Source: an uncultured Ruminococcus sp. (GTDB lineage Bacteria > Bacillota > Clostridia > Oscillospirales > Acutalibacteraceae). From it: a stretch of DNA of 45,264 nt. The notes beneath the pieces were generated by a model that was not told the origin of the DNA, made no database searches, and saw only the letters and a program-made list of their open reading frames with translations. The position numbers and the translations under genes are program-made. The stretch is taken from NCBI GenBank assembly GCA_900539465.1, contig UQCF01000017.1, forward strand, positions 1 to 45,264, written 5' to 3'. Of this stretch, positions 38,846 through 45,264 are shown one piece after another (the first letter of the stretch is position 1; each line of letters opens with the position of its first letter).

Positions 38846-40675
38846 GTGGACTGCAAAGCGTTAAAACGTATTATATCTGTTCTGCTTTTTGTTGTGCTTG
38901 TTTTTTGCACGGCGGGCGTCGGCACGGCTGCTTCACCCGACAAAGCAAACCTCACAATTGCGGATATTTCAAAGTGGAACATATCTATAAACTGGCAAAA
39001 GACCGCCAAAAATATTGACGGTATAATCGCGCGCATAGGATACCGCGGCTCGGTTTACAGAGACAATCTGGTTGAGGACCCGATGTTTGCCTCGCATTTC
39101 AGCGGAGCAACATCTGTTTCGCTGCCGTTCGGCTGTTATTTTTTCAGCACCGCGCTGAATGAAAAAGAGGCGGAGGAGGAGGCTCTGTGGGTCATCAAAA
39201 CCTTAAAGGCATATAAATGCAAGCCGGATCTTCCCGTTTATATAGATATGGAGGATTCGACGGTTCAAAACACCCTCAACAACAAGCAGAGAACCGCCAT
39301 TGCAAAAACTTTTTGTGACACTCTTTATAAAAACGGATATTACCCCGGTCTTTATGCCAACAAATATTGGCTGACTTCTCTTATAAACGCTTCGGAGCTT
39401 AAAAACTGCACAATTTGGGTTGCACAATATGCTTCACAGTGCTCTTATAAGGGCGAATACGATATGTGGCAGTATACAGAGACGGGTACGATTGACGGAA
39501 TCCCCGGCAATGTGGATATCAACAAATGCTACCGCGATTTTTCGTCTTTTATAAAAAAATACGGTTTTAACGGCTACACGGGCACAGAGGTTATTGACCC
39601 CGATAAAGAAGACGTTACCGACACATCAAAATTCGGCACATACAAGCTTACTGCAACCTCGCTGAATGTCAGAAGCGGAGCGGGCACGGAATACCGTTCG
39701 CTCGGCACTTTAAAAAACGGCAGTGAAGTTTATGTCTATGCCTATAAAGACGGCTGGGGTCAAATTTCTTTTTCAAATGATGTCGGCTGGATTTCGCTGA
39801 ATCAAAATTATTCGGGCAGAACCTCAAAATATATTTCGCTTAAAAACGGAGTGGGATTTTATGAGGTCAACACCGACACTCTTAACATAAGAAGCGGCGC
39901 GTCAACTTCGTATTCAAAGCTCGGCACGCTCTCTCTCGGCGACACGGTGTTTATCACCTCGGTCAGCGGCAAGTGGGGCAGCTTTTATCTCGGCAACGGC
40001 GCGGTCGGCTGGATAAGCCTTGACTATGCGGACTTTATCGGCACGGTTTGCTTTGACGGCAACGGCGCGAGCGGCGGAATGTCTCATCAGCTTATAGAAA
40101 AAGGAAAATCCGAAAATCTTAAAAAGAATAATTTTAAAAACGGAGATAAAATATTCTGCGGTTGGGCAACATCTGCCTCCGGCAGTGCTGTTTATTCAGA
40201 CGGTGCAAGCTTTAAAATGGGCACATGCAACACCGTGCTTTATGCCGTGTTCAAAAGCGACGGCGAGTTTTCGTTTATAGGCGGCGCGGCGGCAAACTCA
40301 AACACAAAAACTGTAACGGTCGGCTCGGCTGTGACGGCTCAAAGCGATTTTATTGCAAAATATCTTAGCCTTAAAAACGGAATGAGCGCAAAAATTATGC
40401 CGAAAAAAGATTTTGTTATAAGCACCGGCGCGGTTATAGAATTTTTCTGTGACGGCGAGCTTAAAGATAAATACACCGTTGCTTTGCCGGGCGACATTAA
40501 CGGCGACGGAATTTGCGACGGGCTTGACCTTTCGGACGCGGCGGCATATATCTACGGCACAAAAAAGGCAGAGAGCTTTTCTTTTGCCGAGCGCGAGGCT
40601 ATGGATATAAACCGCGACGGTAAAATCGACCTTTCGGACATGGAAATGTTTAAAAATTCCGCCTACGGATTTTGA
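38846..40675 (+). CDS. Secreted GH25 muramidase with SH3 domains and dockerin
   Basis: A 609-residue exported cell-wall hydrolase. After a signal peptide (to about 29) the GH25 lysozyme domain (about 36-235) shows IADISKWN, IIARIGYRG, the catalytic-site strand LPVYIDMEDS and WQYTETGTIDGI. Two bacterial SH3 domains follow (LNVRSGAGTEYRSLG and LNIRSGASTSYSKLG), then an InlB-like beta repeat, and a C-terminal dockerin (DINGDGICDGLDLSD and DINRDGKIDLSDME). It starts at GTG, 7 bases after GGAGGA. The dockerin should dock on a cohesin; one is encoded next door. Likely role: cutting peptidoglycan while tethered at the cell surface. Confidence 0.85.
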   Translation: MDCKALKRIISVLLFVVLVFCTAGVGTAASPDKANLTIADISKWNISINWQKTAKNIDGIIARIGYRGSVYRDNLVEDPMFASHFSGATSVSLPFGCYFFSTALNEKEAEEEALWVIKTLKAYKCKPDLPVYIDMEDSTVQNTLNNKQRTAIAKTFCDTLYKNGYYPGLYANKYWLTSLINASELKNCTIWVAQYASQCSYKGEYDMWQYTETGTIDGIPGNVDINKCYRDFSSFIKKYGFNGYTGTEVIDPDKEDVTDTSKFGTYKLTATSLNVRSGAGTEYRSLGTLKNGSEVYVYAYKDGWGQISFSNDVGWISLNQNYSGRTSKYISLKNGVGFYEVNTDTLNIRSGASTSYSKLGTLSLGDTVFITSVSGKWGSFYLGNGAVGWISLDYADFIGTVCFDGNGASGGMSHQLIEKGKSENLKKNNFKNGDKIFCGWATSASGSAVYSDGASFKMGTCNTVLYAVFKSDGEFSFIGGAAANSNTKTVTVGSAVTAQSDFIAKYLSLKNGMSAKIMPKKDFVISTGAVIEFFCDGELKDKYTVALPGDINGDGICDGLDLSDAAAYIYGTKKAESFSFAEREAMDINRDGKIDLSDMEMFKNSAYGF

Positions 40676-40700
40676 AATAATTAAAAGGGGATAAAGCATT

Positions 40701-41525
40701 ATGAAAAAAATTATATCTCTGCTTATTTGCGTTATGCTTTTGGCTGCGGCTTTGCCGTTCTCTGCCTTTGCGGCAGACAGCGCCGATTTTAAGCTCTCGG
40801 TAGTGGCGCAGGACGATAAAAGCGTAACGATTGAATTTTCGTTTGTCGGCGGAACGGGATTTTCGGCTCTTGACTATGAAATAAAATACAACAAAGTTAA
40901 GCTTTCTCTCAAAGAACAAGACTGTAAAAAGGGCAGCGGCTTGACTGCGTTTAACGAATATGCCTCAGAGAAAAGCGGAATGTCGCCTATTGTGAGCATA
41001 AATGCAGCTAAAAACCCGATATTGGGTGCATTTGCAAGCATTGAACCTTTTAAAGCAATAAACGGTGACGGCTCGCTTGCAAAAATAAAATTTTCAAAAA
41101 TTCCCGGCACAAAGCTCACCGAGTCCGACATAACGGTAACAATCGAAAATTGCCAGACATATGAATTTAAAAATATAAGCGTTTCGGTCACCACGGACCT
41201 CACCGGCAGTGTGACAAATGCAAATGCTTCTACCGAATATGCTCAGAACACTTCCGTAGATGGCAAAAACGACGGTAAGGACAGCGAGATTGGCGAGAGC
41301 GTTCAGCCGTCGGACGGCAACTCAAGCGGCGACAGTGGTTCAGACGCTTCGCAAAACGGCGGGGACGGCTCCGGTGATTCCTCATCGGCAGAAAAAAGCT
41401 TAAAAGAAAGCTCGCCGCTTAAAAAAATAATTATAATTGCCGCCGCGGTGGTCTGCGTTGCGGGCATAGGCACGGTGGTCGTTTTGTTTGTGAAAAACTC
41501 CAAGAAGAACGACGGCGAATTTTAA
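40701..41525 (+). CDS. Membrane-anchored cohesin-domain protein
   Basis: A 274-residue protein: signal peptide (cleavage near AFA-AD), one cohesin-like beta-sandwich (about 28-165: LDYEIKYNKVKLSLKEQD, GDGSLAKIKFSKI), a Gly/Ser/Asp linker (about 175-230), and a C-terminal membrane helix (KKIIIIAAAVVCVAGIGTVV) with a Lys-rich end. This fixes the cohesin to the membrane facing out. It follows the dockerin-bearing muramidase by 25 bases, so the two are probably coexpressed partners. Ribosome binding site AAAGGGG. Confidence 0.8.
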   Translation: MKKIISLLICVMLLAAALPFSAFAADSADFKLSVVAQDDKSVTIEFSFVGGTGFSALDYEIKYNKVKLSLKEQDCKKGSGLTAFNEYASEKSGMSPIVSINAAKNPILGAFASIEPFKAINGDGSLAKIKFSKIPGTKLTESDITVTIENCQTYEFKNISVSVTTDLTGSVTNANASTEYAQNTSVDGKNDGKDSEIGESVQPSDGNSSGDSGSDASQNGGDGSGDSSSAEKSLKESSPLKKIIIIAAAVVCVAGIGTVVVLFVKNSKKNDGEF

Positions 41526-41550
41526 AAAGAGTAACTTAATATATATTTAA

Positions 41551-41583
41551 GGAGCCGGGCTGAATCAGTCGGCTCTTTTGCTT
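41551..41583 (+). terminator. Terminator after the cohesin gene
   Basis: GAGCCG (41552-41557) pairs with CGGCTC (41570-41575), with GCTGA and TCAG able to extend the stem, then TTTTGCTTT. Confidence 0.7.
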
Positions 41584-41652
41584 TGAAACAAATTGTATAT
41601 ATTATCTTAGTCATTTTTGTTAAAAATCACGGCAGAGTATCTTTTTTTATTG

Positions 41653-41681
41653 TTGACATTTGAGACTTAATTGAGTATAAT
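41653..41681 (+). promoter_or_regulatory. Perfect consensus promoter of the giant repeat protein
   Basis: TTGACA (41653-41658), exactly 17 bases, TATAAT (41676-41681). No mismatch to the vegetative consensus. The leader is about 65 bases and ends in AAGGAGG. Confidence 0.8.
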
Positions 41682-41751
41682 CATATTGTGTAATAATGTG
41701 TAGGAGTATCTCTGCACATTCTTCATCAGAATATTTAAGGAGGAATTTTCT

Positions 41752-44700
41752 ATGGCAATCAGCAAGCGTGTTCTCAGCGTTATAATGACCGTTGCGATGC
41801 TGTTCACGATCGTACAGGTCGGTGTATGTGCAGTTGACGTATCGGCGGGCGAAAACGTTGCAAGCACACAGGTCATGGTTGACGACGGCACCGGCAGAGT
41901 AATCGCTCCCACGGTCACCGTTACCGCTTCTCCGGTGGTCAGAGTTGCAAGTGCGGCAGGTGCTTTGACTCTCGGAACTACCATCGTTCAGGCTACTCCC
42001 TCAGGTGTACCCTACATCAGCGGTAATTACACAAAAGAGGCGTATGCGGGCGAAACTCCCACCAACGCTACCATTACCTTCAAGTCAGATCTTTCACTGG
42101 CTAACAACAAAAACGTAACTATTACTTGCGTTAACAACTCAAGCATTAAGTTCACAAGCACAAACCCCGATAACAACACTTGGATTTGGACTGTTACCGG
42201 CGGTACCGCACAGGCAGGTACTTACCTTGACTTTGAGATCGGTTATTCTTATACATACACCGATAAGCTCACAGGTCAGACTCTTACCAAATCTTATAAA
42301 GCATATGCCAGCAGCTATGTTGAGAATATCATACAGCCTGCGGGCGTATACATGAACCTTTACAGAACCAAGAGCTGGAACCATTCGGGCGAAGAGCTTG
42401 ACTCTGTATACAGAATTCTCGGCATCAACACCTACGGCAGCTACTATGATAACGGCACAGGTGATGAAGGCAGAGGCGACAACTTCAAAAAAGATGCAAC
42501 AGTATGGGCACACGGTTACTATAACTTTACTGTACCCGAGGCTTCGGGCTGGGGTCAAAATGCCACAGCTGCAGACGGCTACGGTCTTCTTCTTTGGGGC
42601 AAAGATAACGGCGACGGAAATAAGACCGGCAACACCGGCCTTGATAAACAGCGCCCCGTTTCAACAACCTATATCGACTCCTCAGAGGGTACGGCTCTCA
42701 ACGGCGCAAACATTAACTTGCGTTATGCCATGTTTGATGAAAAGCGCGATTGGAAACAGAGCGAATATATAAGACAGGTTTCAAGTTCAACAGCAGTTCT
42801 TCCCGGTGAGGTTGACTGGTCGAAATACACGGCAGATGTATATGCAGGCAATCAGCTTGCTTTTGCAGCTATGAGTCAGGATGTAACTCTTCTTAACAAC
42901 GGCACACGTCCTGCTTCTGAGTTCAGACTTACGGCATACGGCCTTTCTATTCCGTTCAACGGCACAACCTATAAAGACGCTATGACTACTCAGTCTGACG
43001 GAACAAAGTATATTTCTTATACATTTATCACAAATCTTTATTCAAAATACAAAGCGTCCGACAGAATGATTGCTGGCCGCTCGGCTATTGACCTTCGCTT
43101 CTATATGTATAACAAGGGCGAGCTTAAAGGCCTTATCAGCGAGGCACTTACAGAGCACGTTGCAATCAACCCCACAGGCAAAGAGATAGGTGTTAACCCG
43201 CAGGAGAGCTACTACTCCGCAGGTTGGAATGCATATAAGTCGGCTCTTACAAACGCACAGCGCGTAATTGCAAAGCCCAATGTTATGCAGGCTGATATTG
43301 ACGCTGCCGAAACGGCACTTCAGAATGCTATTAACGGCCTTGTAGTTAAAACAGCCGATTACACCAAGGTTAACCAGGCTCTCGAAGCTGTTGCAAACCT
43401 TGATTCTTCGCTCTACACTCCCGCATCTTGGAAGAGAGTTGCAGACGCAAGAAACGCTATTGTTAAGGACTACACCATTTTCTATCAGCCCGCAGTTGAT
43501 AAGATGGCAACAGACCTTATAGCGGCTAAAGATGCTCTTGAATATGCTGCTGCGGACTTCACAAACGTTGATAACGCTATTGAGGCCGCAAATGCTGTTG
43601 ACAGATCAATCTACACAGACGCGTCACTTAAAGCTCTTGACGACCTTGTAGCAGAGGCTTCAACGGTTGCTTTCCGTTCAAAGAAGGTCACAGAGCAGGC
43701 AGTAGTTGACGCTATGGCAGACTCTATCTATGACGCAATAGAGCACCTTGCTGAAAAAGGCGCGGATTACACAGCGGCAAACGAGCAGAAAGCGCGCTAT
43801 GAGGCTCTTAACAGAGACCTTTATACCGCTGCTTCACTTGCAAGAGTTGACGCTTATTACGAAGCAATAGTATGGAACCTTAAAATTTCAATGCAGGCTC
43901 AGCTTGACCAGATGGTTGAGGACCTCAAGAACGCTCTTGACAACTATCTTGTTTACAAGCCGGCCGATTACACCGCAGTTAATGCTGCAATTAAAAAGAC
44001 AAATAACCTTGTAGAGACAAACTACACACCCGCTTCATGGCAGGCTCTTCAGAACGCTATCAACAGCGTTGAAAGAGGTCTTAATATCACACAGCAGAAA
44101 AAGGTTGACGGCTTTGCGGCCGCAATCGAAAATGCAATCAAAAACCTCAAGTATGTTGCAGGTGACTACACCGCAGTTATAAACGCCAAGAACACTGCGG
44201 ACGCACTCACATCAAGCAACTACACAGAGGAGTCATGGAATAACCTTCAGAACGTTATTTCGAGCGTAAATTGGAACCTTACAATCGACAAGCAGACAAC
44301 TATCGACGGTTATGCCGACGCTATCAACCAGGCAATAAAAGATCTCGTTGATCTTCCGGCAGACTATACTGCGGTTAACACATATGTTCAGGAGTATAAC
44401 GACCTTGATAAGACTCTTTACACTTCCGCTTCTCTTCTCAGAGTTCAGCAGGCAATAAGAACCGTTGTTTATAATCTTCCCAAGAAAGACCAGAGCACAG
44501 TTGACGGTTATGCAGCGGCAATTAAAGCGGCTCTTGATTCTCTCGAATACAAACCCGCAGATTACAGCGCAGTTAACACAGCTCTTGAGAATGCTAAGAA
44601 GATTACAGACGCAGCAGCAGAATATGCGGCAAAATACAACGGAAACAGCTATTATACCGCAGACAGCTATAAAGCACTTACAGACGCAGTTGCAGCTGTT

Positions 44701-45264
44701 AAGACCGGACTTGATATTCGCTATCAGGATCAGGTAACAGGTTATGCCACAGCTATCAATAACGCTATTGCCGCTCTTAAAAACAACACAGCGGATTATA
44801 CGGCAGTAGACGCCGCACTCGCTTCGATTCCTTCGGATCTTGACAGCGGCAGATACACAGCAGCTTCTGTTGCAGCAGTTAAAGTTGCAAGAGATTCTGT
44901 TACAAGAGGACTTGACACTTCAGAGCAGGAGACTGTTGACGATTATGCAGCAGCTATCAACAGAGCAGTAAAAGCTCTCACAGATAACGATGCAGACTAC
45001 AGCGCAGTTGAAGCAGCTAAGAAGCAGATCCCCGCAGATTCATCTATCTACACGGCAGAGTCGTGGCAGAGAGTTACAGAAGCAGTAAACGCAGTTGTTT
45101 ACGGTCTTAAAATCACCGAGCAGAAAAGAGTAGACGCTTTCGCAGCGGCAATTATTGACGCTATCGGCAATCTTGAGCTTGACACGGCTGATTACTCTAA
45201 AGTAGAGGCAGCCAAAGCGGCAGCAAAGGCAGCACTTGAGTCAACAGAGGCACAGTATTACACA
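41752..45264 (+). CDS. Giant secreted protein with FIVAR-like repeats, 3' end outside window
   Basis: The first 1171 codons of a gene that stays open to the window edge. A signal peptide (MAISKRVLSVIMTVAMLFTIVQV) is followed by a large beta-rich region to about residue 480 (VYMNLYRTKSW, YRILGINTYGSYYDNG) with no family I can name. From about residue 484 on are helical repeats of roughly 65 residues with the frame ADYT-x-V, YT-x-x-SW, and VD-x-x-A-x-AI-x-x-AI-x-x-L, as in FIVAR domains of cell-wall and adhesin proteins. AAGGAGG stands 7 bases before the ATG. A perfect promoter suggests one of the most abundant surface proteins of the cell, perhaps an adhesin or wall-layer protein (inference). 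Anchor type cannot be seen. Confidence 0.85.
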   Translation, partial: MAISKRVLSVIMTVAMLFTIVQVGVCAVDVSAGENVASTQVMVDDGTGRVIAPTVTVTASPVVRVASAAGALTLGTTIVQATPSGVPYISGNYTKEAYAGETPTNATITFKSDLSLANNKNVTITCVNNSSIKFTSTNPDNNTWIWTVTGGTAQAGTYLDFEIGYSYTYTDKLTGQTLTKSYKAYASSYVENIIQPAGVYMNLYRTKSWNHSGEELDSVYRILGINTYGSYYDNGTGDEGRGDNFKKDATVWAHGYYNFTVPEASGWGQNATAADGYGLLLWGKDNGDGNKTGNTGLDKQRPVSTTYIDSSEGTALNGANINLRYAMFDEKRDWKQSEYIRQVSSSTAVLPGEVDWSKYTADVYAGNQLAFAAMSQDVTLLNNGTRPASEFRLTAYGLSIPFNGTTYKDAMTTQSDGTKYISYTFITNLYSKYKASDRMIAGRSAIDLRFYMYNKGELKGLISEALTEHVAINPTGKEIGVNPQESYYSAGWNAYKSALTNAQRVIAKPNVMQADIDAAETALQNAINGLVVKTADYTKVNQALEAVANLDSSLYTPASWKRVADARNAIVKDYTIFYQPAVDKMATDLIAAKDALEYAAADFTNVDNAIEAANAVDRSIYTDASLKALDDLVAEASTVAFRSKKVTEQAVVDAMADSIYDAIEHLAEKGADYTAANEQKARYEALNRDLYTAASLARVDAYYEAIVWNLKISMQAQLDQMVEDLKNALDNYLVYKPADYTAVNAAIKKTNNLVETNYTPASWQALQNAINSVERGLNITQQKKVDGFAAAIENAIKNLKYVAGDYTAVINAKNTADALTSSNYTEESWNNLQNVISSVNWNLTIDKQTTIDGYADAINQAIKDLVDLPADYTAVNTYVQEYNDLDKTLYTSASLLRVQQAIRTVVYNLPKKDQSTVDGYAAAIKAALDSLEYKPADYSAVNTALENAKKITDAAAEYAAKYNGNSYYTADSYKALTDAVAAVKTGLDIRYQDQVTGYATAINNAIAALKNNTADYTAVDAALASIPSDLDSGRYTAASVAAVKVARDSVTRGLDTSEQETVDDYAAAINRAVKALTDNDADYSAVEAAKKQIPADSSIYTAESWQRVTEAVNAVVYGLKITEQKRVDAFAAAIIDAIGNLELDTADYSKVEAAKAAAKAALESTEAQYYT
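43201..45264 (+). repeat. FIVAR-like repeat array
   Basis: About nine full units of 190-230 bases plus partial ones at both ends, beginning at codons for ADYT or ADFT near 43354, 43552, 43765, 43963, 44164, 44359, 44560, 44794 and 44992. One unit (from 44560) has an insert of about a dozen residues. The array runs off the window. Confidence 0.75.

Overview
The window looks like chromosomal DNA of a spore-forming, gut-type Clostridia member, probably Oscillospiraceae/Ruminococcaceae-like. The signs are AT-rich low-GC DNA with strong GGAGG ribosome binding sites, a yqfC-yqfD / ylbJ sporulation locus, secreted cohesin and dockerin proteins, ECF-type vitamin uptake, a large secreted YD-repeat (RHS) protein, and an integrative mobilizable element of the serine-recombinase/MobV type. 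No rRNA, tRNA or CRISPR array was seen.

Layout. 1-942: spacer with hairpins and no convincing gene. 943-3766: three zinc-ribbon membrane proteins and an XRE-type regulator with two matching palindromic operators placed inside overlapping divergent promoters. 3843-12114: the centrepiece, a consensus promoter, a cobalamin riboswitch with a terminator-type expression platform, then seven tightly packed or overlapping genes: a small HNH-repeat protein, a large surface protein with a transcobalamin-like (DUF4430-type) region, a secreted beta-propeller, EcfT, a fused double ATPase EcfAA', an ECF S component and a DUF4430 lipoprotein. I read this as a Gram-positive vitamin B12 capture and import machine. 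12183-21663: a cohesin/LRR/Cys-His-repeat/dockerin surface protein, a GPH-type sugar symporter, the sporulation genes, two small or hypothetical genes and the RNA methyltransferase RlmD.

21923-28663: a 1960-residue secreted YD-repeat protein ending in an unusual hydrophobic tip, followed 26 bases later by a two-helix membrane protein that is a good immunity candidate. The tip end is visibly AT-richer than the body. 28749-31030: AT-rich accessory genes: a HicA-like orphan, two decayed genes carrying three in-frame TGA codons, and a HEPN-type (ApeA-like) protein. 31225-35505: mobilizable element core with MobV relaxase, an oriT-like repeat, two small mobilization ORFs, a large serine recombinase and a translationally coupled unknown gene.

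35603-45264: an acyltransferase, a GNAT enzyme, a YbaK-type deacylase and an EamA exporter; then a promoter-driven pair of a dockerin-bearing GH25 muramidase and a membrane-anchored cohesin protein, likely partners at the cell surface; and finally, behind a perfect TTGACA-N17-TATAAT promoter, the first 1171 codons of a giant secreted protein with FIVAR-like repeats that runs off the end.

Assignments come from motif recognition and memory of families; no search was run.
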